From: Gemmatimonadota bacterium
GTDB lineage: Bacteria; Gemmatimonadota; Gemmatimonadetes; Gemmatimonadales; Gemmatimonadaceae
Direction of reading: 5' to 3'
Assembly (NCBI GenBank): GCA_040388625.1
Contig: JAZKBK010000005.1
Coordinates: 1-64,000 of the forward strand
Length of the DNA: 64,000 bases
The translations under genes and the position numbers were made by a program. How positions within the stretch are numbered: position 1 is the stretch's first letter; every line of letters begins with the position of its first letter. The notes under the pieces were generated by a model that worked only from the letters and a program-made list of their open reading frames with translations, ran no database searches and was not told where the DNA came from. This document shows, in pieces, positions 9,796 through 18,653 of this stretch.

Positions 9796-10251
9796 CTACT
9801 GCTTCTTGGGCTGGTACGTGCCGGCAGTTGCGCGCGCGGCGACGCTGAGCCGGTTCCATCCATTGATCGCTACGAGCACCATGGTCAACTCCACGATCTC
9901 CTTCTCCGAGAAGTGCGCCTTTACGGCATCGTAGGCTTCGTCCGATATGAAACCGTCGGTCACTACCGTAACTGCCTCGGTCCATATGAATGCAGCGCGC
10001 TCGCGATCCGTGTAGTACGGCGCCTCCCGCCACGCAGGAAGTCCGTACAGACGCTGCTCCGTCTCACCAAGTGCACGAAGATCCTTCCAGTGCATGTCGA
10101 TGCAATATGCACAGTGATTGATTATCGATGCGTAAAGCTTGACGATATGGATCAACGGCACTTCCAGGCTGGTCTGATGAACGTACTTCTCCAGCTCGGA
10201 CATGGCGCGGTAAGCACCAGGATCTGCCGTAACGTTGAATCTGGGCTGCAT
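9796..10251 (-). CDS. AhpD-like / carboxymuconolactone decarboxylase-family protein
   Basis: 151 residues from the ATG at 10251, chosen because GGAAGGAGAT sits 5-7 bases upstream; an in-frame ATG 15 bases earlier would bury this site. The motif HCAYCIDMH (C-x-x-C followed by His) is the redox/proton-relay centre of AhpD-like alkylhydroperoxidases, and the following helices match the CMD fold (YTDRERAAFIWTEAVT). It is probably a small cytosolic peroxidase or oxidative-stress protein. It lies downstream of the esterase gene with about 130 bp between, which contain a dispersed palindromic element. Confidence 0.85.
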   Translation of the reverse strand: MQPRFNVTADPGAYRAMSELEKYVHQTSLEVPLIHIVKLYASIINHCAYCIDMHWKDLRALGETEQRLYGLPAWREAPYYTDRERAAFIWTEAVTVVTDGFISDEAYDAVKAHFSEKEIVELTMVLVAINGWNRLSVAARATAGTYQPKKQ

Positions 10252-10301
10252 GTAATCTCCTTCCATCGGTTGAACTGTGGTAACGCTTTCACACGTAACG
10301 C

Positions 10302-10331
10302 GACAGGCGCGGATACATCTGCGCCCTACAG
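10302..10331 (-). repeat. Dispersed palindromic element, copy 1
   Basis: Minus-strand copy of a short element with consensus TGTAGGGC, an inner palindrome around GGATGCATCC, then GCCTGTC. Here the core is GGCGCGGATACATCTGCGCC with two off-consensus bases. It sits between the esterase and AhpD-like genes. Related copies are at 20117, 23199 and 28934. Confidence 0.75.
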
Positions 10332-10383
10332 AAGAATAACAACTATCTGGTGACGCTACCGCTCATGCGCGTCACGCGCGCAA

Positions 10384-12045
10384 TCAATAGCGCCAGCTCC
10401 GGAGATCCGAACCGGCGGGCGCGTACTTGTCCATGTGCGCGGTCATCTTCGTGATGAGATCCGGCAGCGGAGGTCCCCAGCAGTGCCGCGCCATGGGCTG
10501 GAACACAACCTCGCCCGTCGGCGTCGGATTCCTGGCCTGCTTCAGAAACTCGTCCAGCTTGTGCACGCCCATGTTCAGGAAGTACGTGTCGGCGTCGCCG
10601 ACGTAGACGTTGATCTTGTTCGCTACCTTGGGACCAAGCGTGCTCCAGTTCGTTTCCAGAATGTTGCGCAGATCGTAATGCTGCTTCCAGTACTCTGCGA
10701 CCTTCCTGTCGATGACACCCGTCTTCTTGTCCCAGATCGGCACGGGGTATCCATCGGTACCGACCGGTCCGTACGTCGCCTGCCAGATGTCCCACTGACC
10801 ACCCGATCGCGCGTGATCTCCCACCGAAAGCTCGAACCAGTTCTCGTCCTTCATCATCGCCGTGATGTTGCCGTCGGGCTTGCGTGAATCGGGACGCTCG
10901 AGCCTGGTCCAGCTTCCCGCATTCAGCCAGTACGCATTGGTGTCAGCGTAGATGTCAACGATCTGGAAGTAGCGAAAGTCCACGCCGTCGGGACAGAGTG
11001 CCCACGTACCTCCGTAGAAATCCGGATACATCACCTGATGTGCGAGCGCAATCCATCCGCCAGTCGAGCCGCCGGTGAGCAGTCGCGCCCACGGCTCACG
11101 CTCCACGCGGAACCTCGTCTCGACCGCGGGAATCAGCTCCTTCATTATCGCGTCGCCGTACGGGCCGTTGTTGGCGGAGTTCACACCATACGAATCATCA
11201 TAGTAAGGCGACGGATGTTGCAGCGTGACGAGAATCACGCGCGGCGTTCCGTCAGCGAGCCAGTAGCTCGTGAATTTTGCGCCGGCTCCTGAAGTGCTCC
11301 CGAATCCGCCCGGCGCGCGGAGCGAGAAGTGTCCTTCATCGTACACAATTGGATACTTCACACCGGGATGCTTGTCGTAGTCCTTTGGCAGCAGCACGGT
11401 CGCGCCGAAATAGATCGGATGGCCCCACCACTTGCTGAGAATCGCGCTCTGTATCCTGATGCGCTTCACGTATTCGTTGTCTGCAGGCACCGTAACAGGT
11501 GGAATGACCCTGTCCGCGACGAGCTTGATCGGCTTTGTCGATCGCGGATCGTACGTGATCACGACTGGATCGCCATAGATGTTGCCAGGCGACCGCTTCC
11601 AGTTCTGGCCTTCCCACTGATCCATGTGCATCCACACGGTATGCCCATCGGCGCGCGCGAATTTCGTGTAGACGTTCACGAACGGCTCGACGCGATATCT
11701 GCCGGCTGGAATGTCACGCAGACTCCGAACCGGATGACCGAACGTGGATGCATCGATGATCGCAGTCTGGCCCGGCGCGAGATTCTCGACGTTGACGCCG
11801 AACAGCGGATCGCCGGTCTCTCCTGTCCGCGCGATCGGCGTCCCCGCCGTATCGGCAAGCCGGCTGATCGCGACGTAAACCCGGCCCGTGACCGGGCCCG
11901 AATGGGCCTGGCCGCTGAATGAGATCTCGAAGAGCGGTCCGGATACGGCAGGCGCCTGACCGTTCAGGGGAAGTGAAACCAGAATGGTGGCCAGCGCGGA
12001 GCAGGCGAGCGCGCGTCCAGCCAATAGGTGTGTGTTTGAGCGCAT
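10384..12045 (-). CDS. Secreted alpha/beta-hydrolase, putative esterase family
   Basis: 553 residues if started at the ATG at 12045 ([24 protein letters not shown]), which gives a proper signal peptide; upstream in-frame codons would run through the tandem repeat and are rejected. The middle holds the nucleophile elbow GGSTGGW (GxSxG form, Ser near residue 325) in a context typical of enterochelin-esterase-like (esterase D/Fes) proteins, with [11 protein letters not shown] and the HCWGPP segment near the C-terminus probably supplying the catalytic His. The N-terminal ~200 residues form a beta-rich domain. The substrate is unknown. It is divergent from the oxidoreductase/DUF1080 pair, so a role in glycoside or ester deconstruction is possible. 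Confidence 0.8.
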   Translation of the reverse strand: MRSNTHLLAGRALACSALATILVSLPLNGQAPAVSGPLFEISFSGQAHSGPVTGRVYVAISRLADTAGTPIARTGETGDPLFGVNVENLAPGQTAIIDASTFGHPVRSLRDIPAGRYRVEPFVNVYTKFARADGHTVWMHMDQWEGQNWKRSPGNIYGDPVVITYDPRSTKPIKLVADRVIPPVTVPADNEYVKRIRIQSAILSKWWGHPIYFGATVLLPKDYDKHPGVKYPIVYDEGHFSLRAPGGFGSTSGAGAKFTSYWLADGTPRVILVTLQHPSPYYDDSYGVNSANNGPYGDAIMKELIPAVETRFRVEREPWARLLTGGSTGGWIALAHQVMYPDFYGGTWALCPDGVDFRYFQIVDIYADTNAYWLNAGSWTRLERPDSRKPDGNITAMMKDENWFELSVGDHARSGGQWDIWQATYGPVGTDGYPVPIWDKKTGVIDRKVAEYWKQHYDLRNILETNWSTLGPKVANKINVYVGDADTYFLNMGVHKLDEFLKQARNPTPTGEVVFQPMARHCWGPPLPDLITKMTAHMDKYAPAGSDLRSWRY

Positions 12046-12073
12046 GCGCGAATCTACAGGGGCCGGAGGCGGG

Positions 12074-12117
12074 ACGGAGTGGGGACGGAGTGGGGACGGA
12101 GTGGGGACGGACTCCGG
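12074..12117 (+). repeat. GC-rich tandem minisatellite
   Basis: About 3.5 units of the 12-mer GGACGGAGTGGG, ending in GGACTCC, in the intergenic space between the divergent esterase and oxidoreductase genes. A related but degenerate piece occurs at 36917-36944. The strongly skewed G-rich strand could affect the divergent promoters. Confidence 0.8.
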
Positions 12118-12244
12118 GCAAATATTGCCGCGTGCACGTACGGTGAACGAACCGGGGACGCGAACCGACCCATTCCGAAACATCGCTCGGTCTGCCATTT
12201 TCGGGCGGTCCCCAGGACTCACGAACCCGCATTCCGATCATCCA

Positions 12245-13783
12245 ATGACAGATCATGACGTCACCAGGCGAGACTTTCTCGCTGGAACCGGCAAGCTCGC
12301 ACTCGGCGCGATGGTTGCCCCGCACTACATGGCCGCCGAAACGCGGCGGCGAACTCCAGGCAACACCCTCAACGTCGCGATAGTCGGTTTCGGGGGCCAG
12401 GGTTCGGTGAACGCCGAGGCGCTCGCGGAAGTCTGCAACATCGTCGCGATCTGTGATGTTGATGCGGACAGGATGATCCTCAAGAAGTTGAGCGATCCCG
12501 ATGGCAAGGGAACGCCAGCGCGCTTGCGACTCGAGGCGCAGATAAAAAAGGCCGTGCGCTACGCCGACTTCCGCGAGATGCTCGCGAAGCAGCACGACAT
12601 AGATGGAGTCGTGGTGGCGACACCGGATCACCAGCACGCAGTTATCGCGAAGGCAGCGATGCAGGCCGGCAAGCACGTGTACGTGCAGAAGCCGTTGACC
12701 GCATCGGTGCACGAATCACGCGTGTTGCGCGAGCTCGCAATTGCAAATCCAAAGCTCGTGACGCAGATGGGCAACCAGGGCCACTCCGGCGAGGGCGCAC
12801 GACTCATCAACGAGTGGATTCAGGCTGGAATCATCGGTGATGTGCGCGAAGTTCACGTCTGGACCAACAGACCAAAGGGATACTGGCCGCAGGCGATCCC
12901 GCGGCCGTCCAAATCCAAACCGCCCGTGGAATATCCCGACGACGGATTCGGCACCGAGTGGGGCCAGCGTCGTCTAGATGACGCTGTCGCATACGCGATG
13001 GGATCGTACCCGGTACCGGATGGTCTTCACTGGAATCTCTACCTCGGCGGCATCCCCGAAGACATTCCGTATCACCCGATCTACCACCCGTTCAACTGGC
13101 GCGGTTGGCTGGACTACGGCGTCGGCGCACTCGGCGACATGGGTGCGCACCTGATCGATCAACCCTACTGGGCGCTCGGCCTGACGTATCCGACGAGCAT
13201 CGAAGCGACGTCCACGCCGTGGGGCGTGACGGAGCAATCCGAGCCTGCGCGATTGACGGCAAGCAGTCGTCCGAGGATGCGTCAGGTCTCGTATCCGCTG
13301 GCGACGAACGTGCACTACCAGTTCGCGGCGCGCGGCGCGCAGCCGCCGGTCAAGTTGAGCTGGTACGACGGAGGTCTGTATCCGCCGCGGCCGGATGCAC
13401 TGCCCGATGATGTGCCACTCAAGTCGAACGGAGTAATATTCGTCGGCGAGCGCGGGATTCTCATGAACGATACGTACGGACAGAATCCGCGCCTGTATCC
13501 CGTGTCGCTCATGGCAGATGCAGCACTCGTACCCAAGACTTACGAGCGCATTCCGTGGGGTCACGAAGTGAACTGGGCAAAGGCCTGCATGGGACAGGCG
13601 ACGGCGAGCTCGCCGTTCGAATACAGTGCGCGTCTCACCGAGACGATGCTGCTCGGCATCGTCGCGCTGCGCACGGGTCAGGGGCGGAAGTTGCTGTACG
13701 ATGGAGAACAGATGCTGGTCACCAACATACCGGAAGCGAATCAGTATTTGCGGCGCGAGTATCGCGACGGCTGGTCGGTCTAA
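12245..13783 (+). CDS. Gfo/Idh/MocA-family oxidoreductase with Tat signal
   Basis: 512 residues from the ATG at 12245 ([20 protein letters not shown]), where the twin-arginine motif TRRDFLAG marks export of a folded, NAD(P)-loaded enzyme to the periplasm. The Rossmann motif AIVGFGGQG is near 45-53; QKPLT near 148 is the variant EKP lysine element of the family; a C-terminal alpha/beta dimer domain follows ([16 protein letters not shown]). A longer upstream frame crosses the minisatellite and is not used. It is followed after 23 bp by a DUF1080 lipoprotein. In the known pathway, Gfo/Idh/MocA enzymes oxidise C3 of glycosides and DUF1080 hydrolases cleave the 3-keto-glycoside; that pairing suggests this role here. 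Confidence 0.88.
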   Translation: MTDHDVTRRDFLAGTGKLALGAMVAPHYMAAETRRRTPGNTLNVAIVGFGGQGSVNAEALAEVCNIVAICDVDADRMILKKLSDPDGKGTPARLRLEAQIKKAVRYADFREMLAKQHDIDGVVVATPDHQHAVIAKAAMQAGKHVYVQKPLTASVHESRVLRELAIANPKLVTQMGNQGHSGEGARLINEWIQAGIIGDVREVHVWTNRPKGYWPQAIPRPSKSKPPVEYPDDGFGTEWGQRRLDDAVAYAMGSYPVPDGLHWNLYLGGIPEDIPYHPIYHPFNWRGWLDYGVGALGDMGAHLIDQPYWALGLTYPTSIEATSTPWGVTEQSEPARLTASSRPRMRQVSYPLATNVHYQFAARGAQPPVKLSWYDGGLYPPRPDALPDDVPLKSNGVIFVGERGILMNDTYGQNPRLYPVSLMADAALVPKTYERIPWGHEVNWAKACMGQATASSPFEYSARLTETMLLGIVALRTGQGRKLLYDGEQMLVTNIPEANQYLRREYRDGWSV

Positions 13784-13806
13784 ATTCCAACAATCAAGGG
13801 GACACG

Positions 13807-14601
13807 ATGTACGAAAAGGCATTGACGCGCTCCGCAACGCTGCTTGCAACGTCAGTTGCAACGGCGCTGCTGCTCACGGGATGCGCGAAGACTTCCAACC
13901 AGGCGAGTGCACCCGCCGGTTCGACCGGAGCGGTTGCAACGGCAACCGACACGGGCATGCACAGTGCAGGAGCTGGAGGCATGGCTGCACCACTCGACTC
14001 CGCCGGATGGCACACGTTGTTCGACGGAACGTCGCTCGCTGCATTCCGCGGATACAAGGCCGACAGCGTTCCCGCCGGCTGGCACATCGTCGACGGCACG
14101 CTCACAAAGTCAGGCAGTGTGGGCGATCTTTTGACGCGCGACAAGTTCGGTGACTTCGAGCTTGCATTCGACTGGAAGCTCGGACCGGGCGGAAACTCGG
14201 GAGTGATGTACCGTGTGACCGAAGAGTACGATCACATGTACTGGAGCGGACCCGAATACCAGCTACTCGACGATGCAGGTCATCCCGACGGAAAGAATCG
14301 TTTGACGGCTGCTGGATCTGCGTATGCTGTATATCCGTCGCCGGCAGGTGTCGTGAAGCCGGCGAACCAGTGGAATTCGAGTCTTATCGTCGTGAAGGGT
14401 AATCATGTGCAGCACTGGATGAACGGCCAGAAGCTGCTGGAGTACGATCTGCAGAGCCCCGACTGGAAAGCCAAGGTCAAGGCGAGCAAGTTCTCGGCAT
14501 GGCCGAACTACGGACTTGCGCGGACCGGATACATTGGAATTCAGGGAGATCACGACGGCGTGCTGTCGCTCCGCAACATCAAGATTCGCGAGCTGAAGTA
14601 G
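13807..14601 (+). CDS. DUF1080 lipoprotein, putative 3-keto-glycoside hydrolase
   Basis: 264 residues from the ATG at 13807, preceded by AAGGGGAC as ribosome site. A lipoprotein signal with lipobox LLLTGC anchors it in a membrane, followed by a Ser/Ala/Gly/Thr linker. The rest is one DUF1080 (3-keto-disaccharide hydrolase) domain: GWHTLFDGTSLAAFRG at the start, then FELAFDWKLGPGGNSGVMYRV, EYQLLDD, and GYIGIQGDHDGVLSLRNIKI at the end, all hallmark segments. Full length for the family. The 3' end overlaps the convergent permease gene by 23 bp. It probably acts with the preceding oxidoreductase. Confidence 0.9.
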   Translation: MYEKALTRSATLLATSVATALLLTGCAKTSNQASAPAGSTGAVATATDTGMHSAGAGGMAAPLDSAGWHTLFDGTSLAAFRGYKADSVPAGWHIVDGTLTKSGSVGDLLTRDKFGDFELAFDWKLGPGGNSGVMYRVTEEYDHMYWSGPEYQLLDDAGHPDGKNRLTAAGSAYAVYPSPAGVVKPANQWNSSLIVVKGNHVQHWMNGQKLLEYDLQSPDWKAKVKASKFSAWPNYGLARTGYIGIQGDHDGVLSLRNIKIRELK

Positions 14602-15925
14602 CGACTACGGGTCGACCGGCAAGGTACTGGCGGATTGCGTACAACACTGTCGCAATCACCAGTGCCACGCCGACGCTGATGAATTCGATTCGCGATGCGC
14701 TGGAGAGCATCCACACCACGACGACGCACGCAAGCAGAGGAATGACGGGACCGCCGCGCAGCACGAACGGCGGTCCGTCAGTGCGGACATCGCGTCGTCG
14801 CAGCTGGATCGCCGCGAGACACGTCGCAAGGTAGATGAGCATCATCGACACTGTCGACAACACCACCAGCGACGTGAACGTGCCGGTGAGCGCGAACGCG
14901 GTGCAGGCGGCTGCGTGCGCAATTATGGCGACCACGGGTGTGTGATGACGCGGGTGCACCGAGCCGAAGCGTGCGGGGAGAAATCCATCCCTGCCGAACG
15001 CGAAAAGAATTCGCGGCGTGGTGAGCATGTCACCGCTCACATATCCGAACGCTGAGACGGCAGCCGCGACGGCGAGCAACGCTCCGCCGGCTGATCCGAA
15101 CGCACGAGTGGCGACTCCCACCAGCGGAGCGGTCTGGTTGCTCGCCAACTCTGGTCCGAGCACTCCCTGCGCCACCAGCTGAATCGCGATGTAAAGCACG
15201 GAGACTGCGCCGAGTCCGAGGAGAATTGCGCGTGGAACCGTGCGCGATGGATTGATTACCTCTCCGCTGGATGTGAGCGCGTTCTCGACTCCCTGAAATG
15301 CGAAGATGAGCAGCAGCGACGCAGAGCCGATCTGCGAGAACGTCGGAGTGAAGCTCCACTCCAGATTCACGGGTCGTACGAAGAATGCGCCGACCACCAC
15401 AAGAAGAATCAACGGCAGCAACTTGGCCGCCGTCAGTGTCTCGACGATGCTGACTCCGGAACGCACGCCCCGTATGTTGAGCGCCGCGAGCGCGGCATAC
15501 AGCACAATCAGCAATGCGGCGTGCGGCACTGGTGCGGCGAGTGCTGGCAGGAGCGCCGCAAGAGATCCGACGAACACCATCGCGACCGCCGCGCTCGCGA
15601 CCGTCTGGCTGCACCAGAACAGCACGCCCGAGAGAAATCCACTGAACGGCCCGAATGCGGTCTCTATGTATGCGTACAGTCCTCCAGGCGCGGACACGCG
15701 GCTCCCCGCCTCCGCGAAGCTCAGCGCGATGAGTCCGGCGGCGATCGCGCATACTATATAAGCGATGATCGCGGAAGCGCCGAGCGTCGCCGCGACGACC
15801 GCCGGCAGAACGAAGATGCCCGATCCGATGACGCTGTTGACCGTGTTGGCGCCAAGCGCACGCACACCGAGAGCGCGGATCAGTCCGGTATCTGCGATCA
15901 GTGGTGCATCGTTCACGTCCGCCAT
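14579..15925 (-). CDS. APC-superfamily amino acid permease
   Basis: 448 residues from the ATG at 15925 (MADVNDAPLIADTG); an upstream extension of 42 residues is unlike other family members. About 12 hydrophobic segments; the first has the substrate-binding signature GSGIFVLPAVVA of APC transporters, and the SGEVINPSRTVPRAI loop is also typical. It is probably a proton-coupled amino acid or amine transporter in the inner membrane. It is clearly paralogous to the permease at 18654-20027; the two flank the MATE and MarR-GNAT genes. Confidence 0.9.
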   Translation of the reverse strand: MADVNDAPLIADTGLIRALGVRALGANTVNSVIGSGIFVLPAVVAATLGASAIIAYIVCAIAAGLIALSFAEAGSRVSAPGGLYAYIETAFGPFSGFLSGVLFWCSQTVASAAVAMVFVGSLAALLPALAAPVPHAALLIVLYAALAALNIRGVRSGVSIVETLTAAKLLPLILLVVVGAFFVRPVNLEWSFTPTFSQIGSASLLLIFAFQGVENALTSSGEVINPSRTVPRAILLGLGAVSVLYIAIQLVAQGVLGPELASNQTAPLVGVATRAFGSAGGALLAVAAAVSAFGYVSGDMLTTPRILFAFGRDGFLPARFGSVHPRHHTPVVAIIAHAAACTAFALTGTFTSLVVLSTVSMMLIYLATCLAAIQLRRRDVRTDGPPFVLRGGPVIPLLACVVVVWMLSSASRIEFISVGVALVIATVLYAIRQYLAGRPVVATSARES

Positions 15926-16056
15926 GCCAGCTCCGGGTCGGGGAATAACGCCTTGGGCCTGTACAGCGGCTCCAACATACATCCAGCGCACGAATCGCGA
16001 TACAGCGGCGCGGGGTAGGCAGCGTACGGTGGCCCCCAACCGGTGCTTCACCGGAA

Positions 16057-17499
16057 ATGTCGCCCCGATTAATTTGCGCGATGCCCGACGGCACCGAAGT
16101 CATTGTCCCGAGCACGCACGGTTTCTGGGAAACCGTGCGCGAGTCGCTGCGTGGATCGCACCAGGATTACACCAGGGGCAGCATCCCGCGCGCGATTCTC
16201 CTGCTCGCCGTGCCGATGGTGCTGGAGATGGTGCTCGAGAGCGTCTTCGCCGTTACCGATGTCTTCTTCGTCGGCAAGCTCGGCGCCGACGCCGTCGCCA
16301 CGGTCGGGCTCACCGAATCGCTGCTGACCGTTCTGTACGCAATGGCGATGGGACTGTCCATCGGAGTCACGGCGATGGTCGCGCGCCGCATTGGCGAGCA
16401 CGATGTGGAAGGGGCGAGAGACGCTGCCGTGCAGGGAGTCATCGTCGGCCTCGTGATTGCCATCGTGCTCGGCGTCGCCGGCGTGATACTGGCGCCACGG
16501 CTGCTCGGTCTCATGGGTGCGTCGCCGCAGGTCATCGCGATCGGATCGAACTTCACGCGCGTAATGCTCGGCGGAGACGTGAGTGTCGTGCTGTTGTTTC
16601 TCGCCAACGCGGTGTTCCGCGGCGCCGGCGACGCTGCGATAGCGATGCGGGTTCTCTGGCTGGCGAATGCGATCAACATCGTGCTTGGACCATGTCTGAT
16701 CTTTGGACTGGGTCCCTTTCCCGCGCTGGGCGTGACGGGTGGCGCAGTGGCGACGACGATCGGACGCGGCACCGGCGCCGTGTACGCACTGTCGCGACTC
16801 GTGCGCGGCCGCGGAAAGATCGCGGTGGCCCGCAAGGACGTGCGCGTGAGGCCGCGTCTGATGGGCAAGCTCATCACGCTGTCGGCGGCCGGCACGTTCC
16901 AGATGATCATCGGAATGGCGAGCTGGATTGGGCTGGTGCGAATCGTCTCGACATACGGCAGCGACGCGCTGGCGGGTTACACGATCGGTGTGCGATTGAT
17001 TGTCTTCGCGCTGCTCCCGTCGTGGGGAATGAGCAACGCCGCCGCCACGATGGTAGGCCAGGCTCTGGGTGCCAACGATCCGGAGCGTGCGGAGCGCGCC
17101 GTGTGGCGCGCCGCTGCGTACAACACGCTGTTTCTCACGACTATCGGATTGTTGTTCGTGATCGCAGCCACGCCGATCGTCGGCATCTTCACTGGTGATC
17201 CTCTGGTTGCCAGCTACGCAGTCGACTGTCTCCGCACGGTGTCATACGGATTCCTGTTGTACGCCGGCGGAATGGTATTGACTCAGGCGTTCAACGGCGC
17301 CGGTGATACGTGGACGCCGACAGTACTGAATCTGCTGGTCTTCTGGATATTCGAGATTCCGCTCGCGTACGTACTCGCGAAGACGCTGAACATGGGCCCG
17401 CACGGCGTGTTCCTGGCGATCACCATCTCGTTCTCCGCGCTCACGATCGTCAGCGCGATCGTGTTCAGGCTCGGGCGGTGGAAGCGGCGCAAGGTCTGA
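16057..17499 (+). CDS. MATE-family efflux transporter
   Basis: 480 residues (an alternative ATG at 16081 would give 472). Two bundles of six membrane segments each; the first helix region reads VPMVLEMVLESVFAVTDVFF and is followed by GADAVATVGLTES, the usual start of MATE/NorM-like proteins; AFNGAGDTWTPT begins the second-half signature. It likely exports cationic or other toxic compounds using a Na+ or H+ gradient. It is divergent from the APC permease and 55-100 bp upstream of the MarR-GNAT gene, a likely local regulator. Confidence 0.9.
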   Translation: MSPRLICAMPDGTEVIVPSTHGFWETVRESLRGSHQDYTRGSIPRAILLLAVPMVLEMVLESVFAVTDVFFVGKLGADAVATVGLTESLLTVLYAMAMGLSIGVTAMVARRIGEHDVEGARDAAVQGVIVGLVIAIVLGVAGVILAPRLLGLMGASPQVIAIGSNFTRVMLGGDVSVVLLFLANAVFRGAGDAAIAMRVLWLANAINIVLGPCLIFGLGPFPALGVTGGAVATTIGRGTGAVYALSRLVRGRGKIAVARKDVRVRPRLMGKLITLSAAGTFQMIIGMASWIGLVRIVSTYGSDALAGYTIGVRLIVFALLPSWGMSNAAATMVGQALGANDPERAERAVWRAAAYNTLFLTTIGLLFVIAATPIVGIFTGDPLVASYAVDCLRTVSYGFLLYAGGMVLTQAFNGAGDTWTPTVLNLLVFWIFEIPLAYVLAKTLNMGPHGVFLAITISFSALTIVSAIVFRLGRWKRRKV

Positions 17500-17532
17500 G
17501 CTGCCTGGAGGGCGCTCTGTCTCATCGAGGTT

Positions 17533-17576
17533 GATACTTGACAACGGCAACTAATTGATTGACTTTGTCAACTATC
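17533..17576 (+). promoter_or_regulatory. Putative promoter/operator of the MarR-GNAT gene
   Basis: An imperfect dyad with 12-bp arms (GATACTTGACAA at 17533-17544 and TTGTCAACTATC at 17565-17576, one mismatch) surrounds a promoter-like layout: TTG at 17538, then N19, then TGACTTTG at 17560. The segment TTGACAACGGCAACTAATT is nearly repeated at 31828 before another gene. Autoregulation by the MarR domain is inferred. Confidence 0.45.
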
Positions 17577-17596
17577 ACCCACTGAGGGGCATGGGA

Positions 17597-18631
17597 ATGA
17601 GTACGGCTCGAAAGGGGACAGGGCGGGTCGACAAGACCGCGCCGAAGCAAGCGCCGGCGGCATCGCCCGTGGATCCAGCGCGGATCGAGGAGATGCGCCG
17701 CTTCAATCGCTTCTACACGCGAGAGATCGGCGTGCTGGAGCAGGGCCATCTGCACAGCCGGTACTCGCTCGCTGCGGTGCGGTTGATGTACGAGCTGGCG
17801 CACTGGAACGACGATCGCCCGGATCCGCCGACCGCGACGGATGTCGCGCGCGAGATGGGGCTCGACGCCGGCTACCTGAGCCGGCTCCTGCGCGACCTCG
17901 TGCGCAACCGGCTCGTGAGGCGCGCACCATCGCCCACCGATGCAAGGCAACACCATCTGCGGCTCACGCCCGAGGGACGCAGCGTGGCCGCGGATCTCGA
18001 AAAGCGCGCGAGAGCCGATATCGCGACGTTGCTCGCACCGCTGAGCGACAACAAACAGCGTCTGGTGATCGACGCGCTGCGAACTGTGCAGGCTTCGCTT
18101 CCGGATCGATCACACGATACCACGCGCGACGTCTCCGTCGAAGCACCCGCGTTCATCGTCAGGCCACCGCGTGCGGGCGACCTCGGCTGGGTGGTCGCTC
18201 GACATGGTGCCGTGTACTCACAGGAGTACGGCTGGAACGAGGAATTCGAAGGTCTGGTCGCGCGCATAGTCGCGGATTACGGCGAGCATCACGATGCGGA
18301 GCGCGAGGCGTGCTGGATAGCGGAGCGGGATGGCGAGAACGTGGGCAGCGTGTTCCTCGTCCGGCATCCGGAGCGTGCAGGCGTCGCGAAGTTGCGCCTG
18401 CTTCTGGTCGAGCCGGCCGCGCGCGGACTCGGCGTCGGGCGACGGCTCGTGGAAGAGTGCACGCGATTCGCGCGAAAGGCTGGGTACCACACCATCACAC
18501 TATGGACGAACAGCATTCTGGCTTCAGCACTGCGCATCTACGCCGCCGCGGGATACACGATGATCGAAGAGACACCGCATCACAGCTTTGGCCATGATCT
18601 GGTGAGTCAGGTATGGGAGCTCGAGCTGTAG
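17597..18631 (+). CDS. MarR-family regulator fused to a GNAT acetyltransferase
   Basis: About 344 residues from the ATG at 17597, chosen because GAGGGG lies 7 bases upstream; an ATG at 17591 and a TTG at 17555 are possible but less well placed. The N-terminal ~150 residues are a MarR winged helix (TATDVAREMGLDAGYLSRLL recognition region, then LVRRAPSPTDARQHHLRLTPEG wing). The C-terminal ~160 residues are a GNAT domain with the acetyl-CoA loop motif VEPAARGLGVGRRLVEEC. Such fusions are a known architecture; substrates are mostly unknown. A dyad upstream may be its own operator and the adjacent MATE gene a target. Confidence 0.9.
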   Translation: MSTARKGTGRVDKTAPKQAPAASPVDPARIEEMRRFNRFYTREIGVLEQGHLHSRYSLAAVRLMYELAHWNDDRPDPPTATDVAREMGLDAGYLSRLLRDLVRNRLVRRAPSPTDARQHHLRLTPEGRSVAADLEKRARADIATLLAPLSDNKQRLVIDALRTVQASLPDRSHDTTRDVSVEAPAFIVRPPRAGDLGWVVARHGAVYSQEYGWNEEFEGLVARIVADYGEHHDAEREACWIAERDGENVGSVFLVRHPERAGVAKLRLLLVEPAARGLGVGRRLVEECTRFARKAGYHTITLWTNSILASALRIYAAAGYTMIEETPHHSFGHDLVSQVWELEL

Positions 18632-18653
18632 ATCGGATGGCGCGCGGACGTTC

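Noticed and set aside
11984-12244. Upstream extension of the oxidoreductase
   Set aside because: It would translate the minisatellite and the divergent promoter region; the Tat signal begins at 12245.
15765-17198. 477-codon plus frame overlapping the MATE gene
   Set aside because: Arg-rich shadow; the overlapping frame encodes a clear twelve-helix transporter.
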